The notes: generated by a model not told the origin, from the letters alone. A stretch of 64,000 nucleotides of DNA from Massilia soli (GCF_016809835.1 NZ_JAFBIL020000011.1:1-64000), one strand, 5' to 3'. Positions 6,376 through 15,244 are shown, counted from the stretch's first letter. Numbers and translations are program-made.

Positions 6376-7476
6376 ATGGAACGCAAGCGTATCGGATTGT
6401 TAACCGGCGGCGGCGACGCGCCCGGTTTAAACGCGGTCATCCGCGCCGTCGTGTTGTCGGCCGAACGGCGCGGGTGGGAGTGCTTCGGCATCCACGATGG
6501 TTTCAACGGGCTGCTTGCTCCCGAGCACTGCAGCGGCCAGCCAGTACGCCGGCTCACTGCCGGCGACGTCCATGGGATTGGCCACCTGGGCGGTACCATC
6601 CTCGGCAGCTCAAACCGCGGCAACCCCCTGCGCTTTCCGGTGCGTGGCGCCGATGGCAAGGTCAGCGAGCTTGACCGCTCCGATGACGTGCTCGCGCTGT
6701 GCAAACAGCTTGGCTTCGACGCCCTGGTGATCGTCGGCGGCGATGGGTCGATGGGCATCGCCAACCAGCTGCACCAGAAGGGCTTGCGGGTGATCGGCGT
6801 GCCTAAAACCATCGACAACGACCTGGACCGTACATTTTCGACCTTCGGCTTCGACACCGCCGTTGGTTTCGCCACCGAGTGCATCGACCGCCTGCACAGC
6901 ACCGCGCAGAGCCATCATCGCGTGATGGTGGTCGAAGTCATGGGCCGCTACGCCGGGTGGATCGCCCTGCATGCCGGCATGGCGGCGGGCGCGCACGCCA
7001 TCCTGATCCCGGAAATTCCCTTCGACATCGATAAGGTGGCCGATGCGATCCTCGAGCGCGAGGGCGGCGGCAAGCATCATTCGATCGTCGTCGTGGCCGA
7101 AGGCGCCCAGCCGATCGGCGGCGAAAGGGCCTTGCTCGCGCCGGCTACCGACGGACATTCGGAGCGCCTCGGCGGCATCGGCGCGCAGGTCGCGGCGCTG
7201 CTGGAACGGCGCACCGGCAAGGAATGCCGCTCGCTGGTGCTCGGGCACCTGTTGCGCGGCGGCAGCCCATCGGCATTCGACCGCGTCTGCGCGTCGCGCT
7301 TCGGCGCGGCCGCGGTGCGCGCCATCGTCGATGGCCACGGCGGCGTGATGGTCTCGCTCGACTACAGCTCGATCAAGCTGGTCGCACTGGCAGATGTGGC
7401 CGGCCATACCAAGTGCGTGCCGGTCGAGGGCGACACCGTGTCGACCGCGCGCGAACTCGGCATTGCTTTCGGTTAG
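6376..7476 (+). CDS. 6-phosphofructokinase (PFK-A superfamily)
   Basis: A 366-residue PfkA-family kinase that phosphorylates fructose-6-phosphate to fructose-1,6-bisphosphate in glycolysis. Visible motifs are GLLTGGGDAPGLNAVIR at the N-terminus (phosphate binding), VIVGGDGSMGIANQL near residues 113-127, PKTIDNDLDRTF with the catalytic Asp, VVEVMGRYAGW near 190, IPEIPFD, and LGHLLRGGSPSAFDR. GGDG (rather than GGDD) is the ATP-type residue, while Lys in PKTIDND is the residue typical of PPi-type and group III enzymes, so phosphoryl-donor preference is uncertain. A GGAGGAG Shine-Dalgarno precedes the ATG. A CYTH-CHAD gene (polyphosphate/triphosphate theme) follows. Confidence 0.9.
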   Translation: MERKRIGLLTGGGDAPGLNAVIRAVVLSAERRGWECFGIHDGFNGLLAPEHCSGQPVRRLTAGDVHGIGHLGGTILGSSNRGNPLRFPVRGADGKVSELDRSDDVLALCKQLGFDALVIVGGDGSMGIANQLHQKGLRVIGVPKTIDNDLDRTFSTFGFDTAVGFATECIDRLHSTAQSHHRVMVVEVMGRYAGWIALHAGMAAGAHAILIPEIPFDIDKVADAILEREGGGKHHSIVVVAEGAQPIGGERALLAPATDGHSERLGGIGAQVAALLERRTGKECRSLVLGHLLRGGSPSAFDRVCASRFGAAAVRAIVDGHGGVMVSLDYSSIKLVALADVAGHTKCVPVEGDTVSTARELGIAFG

Positions 7477-7575
7477 ACTTTTACCAACCACGGCATCCGT
7501 CACGCGCTGAGAGCAAGCATGCCTGCTTGAGCGAGCGCGCCGTAGAATGGCTGGGCATATTTATCAGGTCCCTCA

Positions 7576-9108
7576 ATGGAAATCGAACTGAAACTGCTGG
7601 TCAGGCCGCAGGACGTGGCCCTCTTGCGCGAACTGCCCTTGCTGCAGCAGTACGCTGCGGGGCCGGTGCGCGAATTGCAGATGTTCGATACCTATTTCGA
7701 CACGGCGGGCCACCAGTTGAAGGCGGCGGGCGCGGGCCTGCGCGTGCGCCGGGTCGACGGCAACCATGTCCAGACGCTGAAGGCCGGCGGCGATGCCAGT
7801 GCGGGCCTGCACCGGCGCTATGAATGGGAATCCAGCGTTCCCGGCGAACAACCGGACCTGGCGGCGCTGCGCGCTCTGGTCGACCGCAAGGCGCCGTGGA
7901 GCAAGTTGCTGCGCACATCGTCGATCGCCAGCAGCCTCGCGCCCATCTTTCAGAGCAAGGTCACCCGCACCCTGTGGGACTTGCGCCTGCCCGGCGGCGA
8001 CCGCATCGAGTTTGCCCTCGATGTTGGCAAGCTGGAATGCGGCGACGAGGCAGTGCCGGTCAGCGAGCTCGAACTCGAACTGGTCTCGGGCAACGCCATC
8101 CACCTGTTCGACCTGGCACTCGCCATTCACGAGACCACGCCGATGCAGATCGGCACCTTGAGCAAGGCGGAGCGCGGTTATGCGCTGTGCCACCCGCACC
8201 CGGCAATGGCCACCGGCGCGCTGCCGGTGCAAATGGCAAAGCGCAGCAATGTCGAGCAGGCCTTCAAAGCGATTGCGTTCGGCTGCCTCACCCAGGTCCA
8301 GGCCAACGCCGAGGGGGTCGTGCGCGGCTACAATGCCGAAAGCCTGCACCAGTTGCGGGTCGGGCTGCGGCGCCTGCGCGCGGCGCTGGATGTGTTCAAG
8401 GACATCGTGCAGTTGCCTGCCGACCTGCAGCTGGATCTTGACTGGCTGGCAAACGAGCTTGGCAATGCGCGCGACTGGGATGTGCTGGCCGGATCAACCT
8501 TGCCGCTGTTGTCGAACGATGTGCAGGCGGCCGGGCCATTGCTGGACGTGACCCACGCGGCGCTCGACATCGCGCGCGACGCCCACCTTGGCGCCGCGGC
8601 CGCGGTCAATTCGCCGCGCTACACACGGATGATGCTTTCGCTCGGGCGCTGGATGTTCGGCAACGGATGGCGCGACCCCGGCAAGGGCAAAGGCAAAGGC
8701 CGGCTCGACGCGCCGGTGCCTGCATTTGCCAGCAAGGTCTTGCGCCGCGCACACAAGCGCCTGAAGCGGCGCGGCCGCGCGCTGGCGCAAGGCGATCCGG
8801 AAACCCGCCACCGGGCCCGCATCGCGGCCAAGAAAGCGCGATACGCAACGGAATTGTTTGCCTCGCTGTACCGCGGCAAACAGCTGCGGCCATTTCTTAA
8901 GGCGCTCACCGCCTTGCAGGATGAACTCGGCAAGGCCAACGATGCGGCGGTGGCCGAGCGCCTGCTTGGCCACATGGAAAACCAGCGGCAAGACCTTGCG
9001 GGAGCAATCGCCCGGGTACGCGGCGCGCTGGCGGAACGGGCAGTGGGCGGTGACAGACGGCTGCGCGCATTATGGAAGCGCTACGCCGCGGTCAAGCCGC
9101 CGCGCTAA
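7576..9108 (+). CDS. CYTH and CHAD domain protein (inorganic triphosphatase type)
   Basis: A 510-residue protein. The N-terminal CYTH domain (about 1-205) begins with the EIELK signature (Glu2, Glu4, Lys6) that binds metal and triphosphate; FDTYFDTAGHQLKAAG and LRVRRVDG follow. The C-terminal CHAD domain (about 220-505) is helical and rich in conserved His, Arg and Lys (VRGYNAESLHQLRVGLRRLRAAL; RHRARIAAKKARYATELF) and binds polyphosphate in the families studied. The layout is that of E. coli YgiF, which hydrolyses inorganic triphosphate. A GKGKGKGR basic spacer lies near residue 375. The stop codon overlaps that of the convergent DUF2244 gene. Confidence 0.88.
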   Translation: MEIELKLLVRPQDVALLRELPLLQQYAAGPVRELQMFDTYFDTAGHQLKAAGAGLRVRRVDGNHVQTLKAGGDASAGLHRRYEWESSVPGEQPDLAALRALVDRKAPWSKLLRTSSIASSLAPIFQSKVTRTLWDLRLPGGDRIEFALDVGKLECGDEAVPVSELELELVSGNAIHLFDLALAIHETTPMQIGTLSKAERGYALCHPHPAMATGALPVQMAKRSNVEQAFKAIAFGCLTQVQANAEGVVRGYNAESLHQLRVGLRRLRAALDVFKDIVQLPADLQLDLDWLANELGNARDWDVLAGSTLPLLSNDVQAAGPLLDVTHAALDIARDAHLGAAAAVNSPRYTRMMLSLGRWMFGNGWRDPGKGKGKGRLDAPVPAFASKVLRRAHKRLKRRGRALAQGDPETRHRARIAAKKARYATELFASLYRGKQLRPFLKALTALQDELGKANDAAVAERLLGHMENQRQDLAGAIARVRGALAERAVGGDRRLRALWKRYAAVKPPR

Positions 9109-9572
9109 CGCCACTGGCTGCCGTACGACGATGCGCGCAGCTGCGCGCGCAGTTCGCCGGCCACCTTTCTGCGCATGTCATCGGAGACGTAACAGCCCAC
9201 CTCCAGGCTGACCCCGCGCGACTCGATCCGGATCAGGCGCTGTTGCCGGCTCGGCAGGCTGATGCGGGTGAAGTAGGGGTCGAGCCGCACCTGTTCGCAG
9301 GCGCCTGCCTGCACCCGCTCGACCAGCAGGCAGCCATCGCTGAGTGCGATATGTTCGTGATCGAGCGCGTGGCGCGCGTAGTACAGCAGGGCGACGGCCA
9401 GGCCGCCGGATTCAAGGACCGCGTAAGCGAGCACCATCCACATGCCGCGCGCGGCGAACGCGCTGGCGATGGTGAAGGTAAACAGGCATAGCGTACCGTA
9501 GGCGATGGCGACCTGGCGCGGCGACATCGAACAGTTGCGCTTCAAAAACCATTCGTGCTGTAAGCGAGCCAT
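9105..9572 (-). CDS. DUF2244 membrane protein
   Basis: A 155-residue protein. It has the family start HEWFLKRNCSMSPRQ, two adjacent membrane helices at about residues 22-65 (VAIAYGTLCLFTFTIASAF and a second LAYAVLESGGLAVALLYY), then a soluble beta-rich domain with RVQAGACEQVRLDP and a C-terminal DDMRRKVAGELRAQL. DUF2244 proteins are small inner-membrane proteins often found near cytochrome oxidase genes, but no such genes are here. It is a single gene, convergent with the CYTH-CHAD gene and overlapping it by 4 bases at the stops. The function is unknown. Confidence 0.8.
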   Translation of the reverse strand: MARLQHEWFLKRNCSMSPRQVAIAYGTLCLFTFTIASAFAARGMWMVLAYAVLESGGLAVALLYYARHALDHEHIALSDGCLLVERVQAGACEQVRLDPYFTRISLPSRQQRLIRIESRGVSLEVGCYVSDDMRRKVAGELRAQLRASSYGSQWR

Positions 9573-9660
9573 GGGAGAGGATGGAGCAACAAGATGACCT
9601 GAGGCCAGTATAATCGCGCGCCCGGGAACCCGGCGCGCACACCGCCGCCCTCCGAATCCC

Positions 9661-10731
9661 TCAGGCCGGACCGAGCCGGGCGGTGGCGCCGTCGACGAAG
9701 GTGGCCGAATAGCTGCGCTGCTGGCGCGCGCCGCCGGTACCTGCGACCAGCCCGAACAGCATCTCCGCCGCCGTCTGCGCCATGCTCAGCAGCGGCTGGC
9801 TCATCGTGGTCAGGTTATAGCTGATCCAGCCGGAGGCGGCGATACCGTCGAAGCCGGTGACCGACATGTGCCCAGGCACATCGATGCGGAAGTCATGCCG
9901 CGCCGTGTCGAGGCAGCCGATGGCGGTCAGGTCGTTGCCGCACACGACGACATCGGGTATGCCGCCGAAGCGGTCGAGGATCTCGCGCAGGCCGCGTGCG
10001 CCGCCGTTGTAGTCGAGGCCGCCAGCGACGGCCATCGGCGCGGCCAGGCCCAGTTCGGCCAGCCGTCCGGCCATGCCGCGCTTGCGTTGCTGGGCGATGG
10101 GCGACTGCGCCGGGCCGTCGATCATGGCAAAGCGCTTGTGTCCGGCGGCAGCCAGACGGGTAACCATTGCGCGCGCCGCTTCTTCCTGGTCGCAGACCAC
10201 GCTGTTGACGTCGCACCCGGCCACGCTGCGGTTGAACAGCACGATGGGTACGCGGCGCCGTTCGAATTCGGCCACCTGCTCAGCCGTCAGCCGCGCCGCG
10301 ACCACCGCGCCGTCGACCTGGTGTAGCCAGACTTCGGCCAGGGTGAGGTCGATCTCGCTTTCGGATTGCAGGTTGAACAGGATGATATGCATGCCGCGCA
10401 GGCTGAATTGGCGGCTCAGTTCGGCAAGGACATCCGAATAATGCTGGGAAATGGCGCTCGGGACGATCACCGCCACCAGGTTGCTGCGCCGGGTGATCAG
10501 GCTGCGGGCGGCGGCGTTCGGCGTGTAGTCGAGGTCTTGGGCTGCCTGCATGACGCGCGCGTAGGTCGCTTTGGACACGCTGGCGCCGGGTTTGAAGCAG
10601 CGCGATACCGCCGACTGCGACACCCCTGCCAGGCTTGCCACGTCGTAGGACGTCACCCGGCGCGCTTCGCGCAGGATGATGGCCTTGATGTCGGCGATGG
10701 TATGGCTGGGCGTTGCTGTCAAAGTCGTCAT
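9661..10731 (-). CDS. LacI/PurR-family transcriptional regulator
   Basis: A 356-residue regulator. An extra leader of about 25 residues precedes the helix-turn-helix (VTSYDVASLAGVSQSAVSRCF, split around residues 27-47). The LacI hinge helix TPNAAARSLITRRS comes next. A periplasmic-binding-like effector domain runs from about 85 to 350 (NLVAVIVPSAIS; VVVCGNDLTAIGCLD; MSVTGFDGI), ending in SYSATFVDGATAR. It binds DNA as a dimer and senses a small metabolite, often a sugar. No transport or catabolic gene is next to it: the neighbours are DUF2244 and a lipoprotein, so the target is not evident. The upstream hairpin at 10745-10775 may be its operator or a terminator. Confidence 0.88.
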   Translation of the reverse strand: MTTLTATPSHTIADIKAIILREARRVTSYDVASLAGVSQSAVSRCFKPGASVSKATYARVMQAAQDLDYTPNAAARSLITRRSNLVAVIVPSAISQHYSDVLAELSRQFSLRGMHIILFNLQSESEIDLTLAEVWLHQVDGAVVAARLTAEQVAEFERRRVPIVLFNRSVAGCDVNSVVCDQEEAARAMVTRLAAAGHKRFAMIDGPAQSPIAQQRKRGMAGRLAELGLAAPMAVAGGLDYNGGARGLREILDRFGGIPDVVVCGNDLTAIGCLDTARHDFRIDVPGHMSVTGFDGIAASGWISYNLTTMSQPLLSMAQTAAEMLFGLVAGTGGARQQRSYSATFVDGATARLGPA

Positions 10732-10744
10732 CAGGGGCTGGCTG

Positions 10745-10775
10745 CTGGGTCAACCCGGGGCTCCGGGTGACCCAG
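10745..10775. repeat. Inverted repeat between the lacI-type gene and the Big-domain lipoprotein gene
   Basis: Left arm CTGGGTCAACCCGG and right arm CCGGGTGACCCAG pair with one bulged A and a short GGCT-type loop. There is no T run on either side. It lies 14 bases upstream of the regulator start codon, so it could be an operator, an attenuating hairpin or a REP-like element. Confidence 0.5.
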
Positions 10776-10831
10776 TGTAGCGCAAGAACTTGCCGTAGCG
10801 CAATAAATTACCGTTCCGTCTTGGTGCGTTC

Positions 10832-12793
10832 TTACAAGCTGATGTTGCAAGATGGATACGTACCGTAAGGACTCTCCGCTCCCGGCGGCGACACCCCATA
10901 CTTGTCCAGGTCCTTGGCCAGTGCCGGCAGCCAGAAGGCGTTTCGTGCGCGCGACTCGGTCCCGGCCACGGTGCCGGAAACCGTCAGCTCGACCCGGACC
11001 CAGTTGGCGCGGTCGCGCGGGTAGCGCAGCGACACCGTGGTCATGCCGAACGCATCGGTCTTGCCGTTGCTAACCACCGACAAGGGAATGCCGGGTTCCA
11101 GCACGCCATTGCCGTTGCTGTCGAAGGCCCCGTCGTACAGCCCGCGGCGCGCCACGTCTTCATTCGCGCAATCGGTGATCGGATTGTTGAGCACCCACAT
11201 TCCCGGTTCCTGCAGCGGCGGGTTGTACTGCTGCCAGGCATAATTACCCTTGCGGTACATGGTCGGCCAGGCCGCCACCGAGATGACCACATCCTTGACC
11301 GGGCTACCGGCGCTGTCGGACACGAACACCGAGAAATCCTTCTGCAGCACCGCGGGCGAGTACTCGACCAAGGTGTTGCCGGTGCCAAACTGGATCGACA
11401 GCGCCTTCTTGTTGACGGTCACGGCGGTCGTCGCGGTCGCCGCTGGCAAGGCTGCCAGGCGGGCCTGGATCAGCGTGCCGTCCTTGCCGCCGTCAGCGGG
11501 GCCGGCCACGAAGGTCGCGCGGGCGATGCCGTCGCTGCCGGTGATGGCGGTGAAAGGCGACAACAGGTTGCCGCCGCTCGGATCGGCCACGATCGAGAAT
11601 TGCACCAGCGCGCCCTTGACCAGGTTATTTGCCGGCGTGCCGTCGCGCACCACCGCAATCAAGCTGCTGCGCTCGCCGCTGCCGATGACGGCGACATCGG
11701 TTTGCAGGTTGACCTTCGACGAGGCGGCCAGCGGCGCGACGAATTCCAGCCGGGTCGATGCTGCCGCGCCGCCCGACACCACGGCATCGACCGTGCTGAT
11801 GCCGGCGTTGTCGGAGCGGATGTAGGTGCGCGTCATGCTGCCGCCGTTGATGGCCAGCATGCCGGTCAATGCCTGGGTACAGCCAGGGTCGCTGAACAGC
11901 GCGCCGCGCGAGGCGGTCAAGGTCACGCTGCCGGCCTGCGACGTCATGTAGCGGCCGTCCAGCGGCGAGCAGATGCCGACCTGGATTTCCTTGAGCGTTT
12001 CGACGCCGCTGTCGCCAACGCTCACCGATGGCAAGAGCACCAGTTCGCTGCCCGACACGCGCACCGGCTTGGCCATGCTGGCGCCGAGCGCCGATACCGT
12101 CACTTGCTCGTCGCCGCGTTGCGATGCCTGCAGTTTCATCCGCACCTGGCCGCGGCTGTCGCTGACGGCGCTGGTATTGGCCAGCAGGTTGCCGTTCTTG
12201 ACGCTGGCGGTGACGGTCTCGCCGCCGATCGGGCGGCTGGCCGAATCGACCAGGGTGGCGACCAGCTCGGCCGATTCGCCGAGGTTCAGGTGGCTCGGCC
12301 CGGCCATCGACAGGCGGGTGCCAACCACGGTCACCAGCGCTGTGGTGCTCTGGGCGCCGACTTTCGCCGTCACCTTGATCGCCCGGTTCAGGCGCGAGCC
12401 GCCGGTGCCGAGCACCGCGCTGGCCTTGCCGCTGCTGTCGGTCTTGACGGCGCCGACGGCCAGGAAGCCGGAATCGGCGGCGAAAGTGATTGGCGCATCG
12501 GCAACCGCGGTATTGTCCGCGGTCTTGACCAGCGCCGTCACCTTGACCTCGTCCTCAGGCAAGCCGGCCGAACCGAGTTCGCTGTTACTGAACACCAGGC
12601 TGATCGAGGCGGCCTTGCTGGCCGGGTCGGGCGGCGGCGGCGGGGTTGGCGCCGGTTCCGGCTGGGCAGTGCCGCCGCAGCCAGCGGGATTGGAAAGGGA
12701 GCAAGTATTCGGGCCGGCGGTGCCGCCGCCGCCGCAGCCAGCGAGCATAAGTCCGGCCAGCAAGATGCAGGCGCTATAGTGGTGTGTCCTCAC
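10832..12793 (-). CDS. Big/invasin-type Ig-like domain lipoprotein
   Basis: A 653-residue secreted lipoprotein. The start is GTG at 12793, with AGGGGAAC upstream; the frame is open further upstream but the signal peptide fixes the start. The signal sequence ACILLAGLMLAGC has a lipobox with Cys20, followed by a Gly-rich and Pro-rich spacer (PEPAPTPPPPPDP). From about residue 60 there are several repeated bacterial Ig-like units, each with patterns such as VTALVKTADNTAVADAPI, DSSGKASAVL and DSRGQVRMKL, the signature of Big_1/invasin domains. The last 130 residues are Trp/Asn-rich with an acidic DSNGNGVLEPG loop. It is predicted to be anchored in the outer membrane; adhesion or cell-surface scaffolding is likely. 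It is a monocistronic gene. Confidence 0.8.
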   Translation of the reverse strand: MRTHHYSACILLAGLMLAGCGGGGTAGPNTCSLSNPAGCGGTAQPEPAPTPPPPPDPASKAASISLVFSNSELGSAGLPEDEVKVTALVKTADNTAVADAPITFAADSGFLAVGAVKTDSSGKASAVLGTGGSRLNRAIKVTAKVGAQSTTALVTVVGTRLSMAGPSHLNLGESAELVATLVDSASRPIGGETVTASVKNGNLLANTSAVSDSRGQVRMKLQASQRGDEQVTVSALGASMAKPVRVSGSELVLLPSVSVGDSGVETLKEIQVGICSPLDGRYMTSQAGSVTLTASRGALFSDPGCTQALTGMLAINGGSMTRTYIRSDNAGISTVDAVVSGGAAASTRLEFVAPLAASSKVNLQTDVAVIGSGERSSLIAVVRDGTPANNLVKGALVQFSIVADPSGGNLLSPFTAITGSDGIARATFVAGPADGGKDGTLIQARLAALPAATATTAVTVNKKALSIQFGTGNTLVEYSPAVLQKDFSVFVSDSAGSPVKDVVISVAAWPTMYRKGNYAWQQYNPPLQEPGMWVLNNPITDCANEDVARRGLYDGAFDSNGNGVLEPGIPLSVVSNGKTDAFGMTTVSLRYPRDRANWVRVELTVSGTVAGTESRARNAFWLPALAKDLDKYGVSPPGAESPYGTYPSCNISL

Positions 12794-12954
12794 AATGTTC
12801 CCCTGTTCAATGGTGGCTACCAGTCTGGAAGCGTAGCTTTTTAACCGTGGAAACTTTTTGATCCGAAGCAATCTTCTCGCGCGGCAGTAAAATGGCTGGC
12901 TCGCCGCGCAACAAATCTGGTAACATACCGCCCCTCTTGAACAGGAAGGGTCAC

Positions 12955-14232
12955 ATGGCAATTGCTTGCGGAGTCGACTTCGGCACCTCCAATTCCACCG
13001 TCGGCTGGATTGGCGAGCGCGCGCCCGCGCCATCGCCCGCCGGCCCGGCATCGGCGCTGCTGATGCTGGAAGACGGCAAGCCAACTTTGCCGTCGGTGGT
13101 GTTCTTCAATGCCGAGGATGAAGAGGTCAGCTACGGCCGCGCCGCGCTGGCCGGCTACCTCGCCGGCTATGAAGGGCGCCTGATGCGCTCGCTCAAGAGC
13201 CTGCTCGGCACCAGCCTGATCGACGGCCAGACCGAAGTGGCGGGGCGCTCGCTGCCGTTCCGCATGCTGCTGGCGCAGTTTATCGGCGAGGTCAAGCGCC
13301 GGGCGGAACTGGCAGCAGGGCGCGAATTCACCTGCGCCGTATTTGGCCGGCCGGTGTATTTCATCGATGACAACCCGGTAGCCGACCAGCTGGCGGAAGA
13401 CACGCTGGCCGAAGTCGCCCGCTCGGTGGGTTTCCAGCACGTCGCTTTCCAGTACGAGCCGATCGCCGCCGCCTTCGATTACGAATCCCAGATCAGCCAG
13501 GAAGAACTGGTGCTGATCGCCGACATCGGCGGCGGAACCTCGGACTTTTCGCTGGTGCGCCTGTCGCCCCAGCGCGCGCTGAAGGCCGACCGCCGCGACG
13601 ACATTCTCGCCACCGGCGGCGTGCACATCGGCGGTACCGACTTCGACAAATACCTGAGCCTGGACGCGGCGATGCCGCTGCTCGGCTACAAGAGCCTGCT
13701 GAAGAACAACAGCGAAATCCCGTCCAGCTACTACTTCAACCTGGCCACCTGGCACACCATCAACCAGGCCTACACGCGCAAGGCTGCCGCCCAGCTGGAA
13801 GACCTGGTGCGCGATGCGCAGGAGCCGGCCCGGCTGGTGCGGCTGCAAAACCTGATCGAAGACCGCTCGGGCCACTGGCTGGCGATGAAGATGGAAGAGG
13901 GCAAGATCGCATTGTCCGGCGCCGCCACCGCGACGCTCGAACTCGACCGCCTGTCGCCGCCCGACATGCTGACCGTGCAGCGCGACCGCTTTGAAGCGGC
14001 GACCGGCCATCTGGTATTGTCTTGCGAACAGGCCGTGACCACGATGCTGGCGCAGGCGGGCGTGGCGCCGGAAGCGGTCGACACCGTCTTCTTCACGGGC
14101 GGCTCCAGCGGCGTACCGATGCTGCGCGCGCGCCTGGGTGCGCTGTTGCCGAAGGCCCGCAAGGTCGAAGGCGACCTGTTCGGCAGCATTGGCGCAGGGC
14201 TGGCCCTCGATGCAGTACGCAAGTTTGGATAG
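12955..14232 (+). CDS. yegD: Hsp70-family ATPase, YegD-like (nucleotide-binding domain only)
   Basis: A 425-residue actin-fold ATPase. GVDFGTSNSTVGWIG at residues 6-20 is the phosphate-1 motif, LIADIGGGTSDFSLV near 186-200 is phosphate-2, and TVFFTGGSSGVPMLR near 378-392 is the adenosine motif. It ends right after the nucleotide-binding domain, so the peptide-binding domain of DnaK is absent, as in YegD. The start at 12955 has an AGGAAGG Shine-Dalgarno; an upstream in-frame ATG exists but lacks one. The next gene (DnaQ-type exonuclease) starts 3 bases after the stop, so the two form an operon. Its chaperone role is unproven. Confidence 0.85.
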   Translation: MAIACGVDFGTSNSTVGWIGERAPAPSPAGPASALLMLEDGKPTLPSVVFFNAEDEEVSYGRAALAGYLAGYEGRLMRSLKSLLGTSLIDGQTEVAGRSLPFRMLLAQFIGEVKRRAELAAGREFTCAVFGRPVYFIDDNPVADQLAEDTLAEVARSVGFQHVAFQYEPIAAAFDYESQISQEELVLIADIGGGTSDFSLVRLSPQRALKADRRDDILATGGVHIGGTDFDKYLSLDAAMPLLGYKSLLKNNSEIPSSYYFNLATWHTINQAYTRKAAAQLEDLVRDAQEPARLVRLQNLIEDRSGHWLAMKMEEGKIALSGAATATLELDRLSPPDMLTVQRDRFEAATGHLVLSCEQAVTTMLAQAGVAPEAVDTVFFTGGSSGVPMLRARLGALLPKARKVEGDLFGSIGAGLALDAVRKFG

Positions 14233-14235
14233 ACG

Positions 14236-14877
14236 ATGATACAAAAACCGATCGTCATGATCGACTTCGAAACCACCGGGCTGTCGCCGGCGATGGGCGA
14301 CCGGATCACCGAGGTGGCGGCGCTGCGCATCGTCGGCGGCCGTGTCACCGAGCGCTATGTGTCGCTGATCAATTGCGGCGCGCGCATCCCATCGTTTATC
14401 ACGGCGCTCACCGGGATCAGCCAGGACATGGTCGACAATGCGCCGCCGGTGGCGCGCGTCATCCCCGATCTGCTGGACTTCATCGGCAACGACATGCTGT
14501 CGGCCCACAATGCCAGTTTCGACGAGAAGTTCCTGAAAGCGGAGAGCGAGCGGCTTGGCCTGGCCACGGCGCACAGCGGCCTGGTCTGCTCGCTGAAACT
14601 GTCGCGCCGCATCTTTCCCGGCATGCCGAGCTACAAGCTGGGGCAGCTGTCAGGCCAGCTCGGCATCCGCTTCCGCAGCGCCGCCCACCGCGCCGAATCG
14701 GACGCCGAAGTCGCCGCGGAAGTGCTGAGCCACATCGGCAGCCACCTGGGGGCGACTTACCGCCTGCCGTCGGTCGAGCCGCAGCTGCTGGTGTCAGTCA
14801 ACAAGCTCGCCGCCGCCAAGGTGCAGGCGTACTTACATAAATACGCGCAGGAAAATACTGCTCCCCACGTATCCTGA
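14236..14877 (+). CDS. DnaQ-type 3'-5' exonuclease (DEDDh)
   Basis: A 213-residue exonuclease of the DnaQ/PolC-epsilon superfamily. The ExoI motif is IDFETTGLSP (Asp10, Glu12), ExoII is LSAHNASFDEKFL near residue 94, and ExoIII-epsilon is HRAESDAEVAAE near 153-164, supplying His and Asp. The four acidic residues plus His give the DEDDh class, which removes nucleotides from DNA or RNA 3' ends using two metal ions. It stands alone, without polymerase or helicase domains. It lies 3 bases after the Hsp70-like gene, so translation is probably coupled; the pairing suggests a shared but unknown physiological role. Confidence 0.87.
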   Translation: MIQKPIVMIDFETTGLSPAMGDRITEVAALRIVGGRVTERYVSLINCGARIPSFITALTGISQDMVDNAPPVARVIPDLLDFIGNDMLSAHNASFDEKFLKAESERLGLATAHSGLVCSLKLSRRIFPGMPSYKLGQLSGQLGIRFRSAAHRAESDAEVAAEVLSHIGSHLGATYRLPSVEPQLLVSVNKLAAAKVQAYLHKYAQENTAPHVS

Positions 14878-14899
14878 GTCGCATTACAATGTCGGCAAT

Positions 14900-15244
14900 A
14901 TGAGTCGCCAACTGGTCAATCGCATCCTGCTGTCGTTGTTGCTGCTGCTGTCGCAGCAGATGGCGTTCGCGCATGCCTTGTCGCACTGGACCGGCACGCT
15001 CGATGTCGCCAGCGCCGAGCGCCATGCCTACGACGGCGACAGCAAGCTGTCGTCGGCGGTGGCCAAGGACCAGACCTGCGACCATTGCCTTGCGCTGGCC
15101 CAGCTGGCCGCGCCGCTGGGCGCCGCGCCGCGCACCTTCGTTGCCGGCGGCAATGGCGTCACCGCATTTATCTCCACCGACACCGGCACCCATGGCGCCC
15201 GGGTCGTCTGCGGGTTCAACCCGCGCGCCCCACCTCAAGCCTGA
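14900..15244 (+). CDS. Small secreted CxxC protein preceding a TonB receptor (DUF2946-like)
   Basis: A 114-residue protein. It has an N-terminal signal sequence (NRILLSLLLLLSQQMAFA, cleavage predicted near residue 24), a His-bearing segment (HALSHW) and a Cys pair in QTCDHCLALAQLAAP near residues 57-71. A C-terminal Ala/Thr/Gly-rich tail includes a further Cys. The C-D-H-C motif after a signal peptide is typical of DUF2946-like small periplasmic proteins found beside copper or zinc TonB receptors; it may bind metal. The receptor gene starts 83 bases downstream on the same strand, which points to shared regulation and metal handling. I am confident of the coding call, less of the family. Confidence 0.7.
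   Translation: MSRQLVNRILLSLLLLLSQQMAFAHALSHWTGTLDVASAERHAYDGDSKLSSAVAKDQTCDHCLALAQLAAPLGAAPRTFVAGGNGVTAFISTDTGTHGARVVCGFNPRAPPQA

Noticed and set aside
12841-14574. A 577-codon minus-strand frame
   Set aside because: Shadow of the Hsp70-like and exonuclease genes; the plus-strand motifs are decisive.
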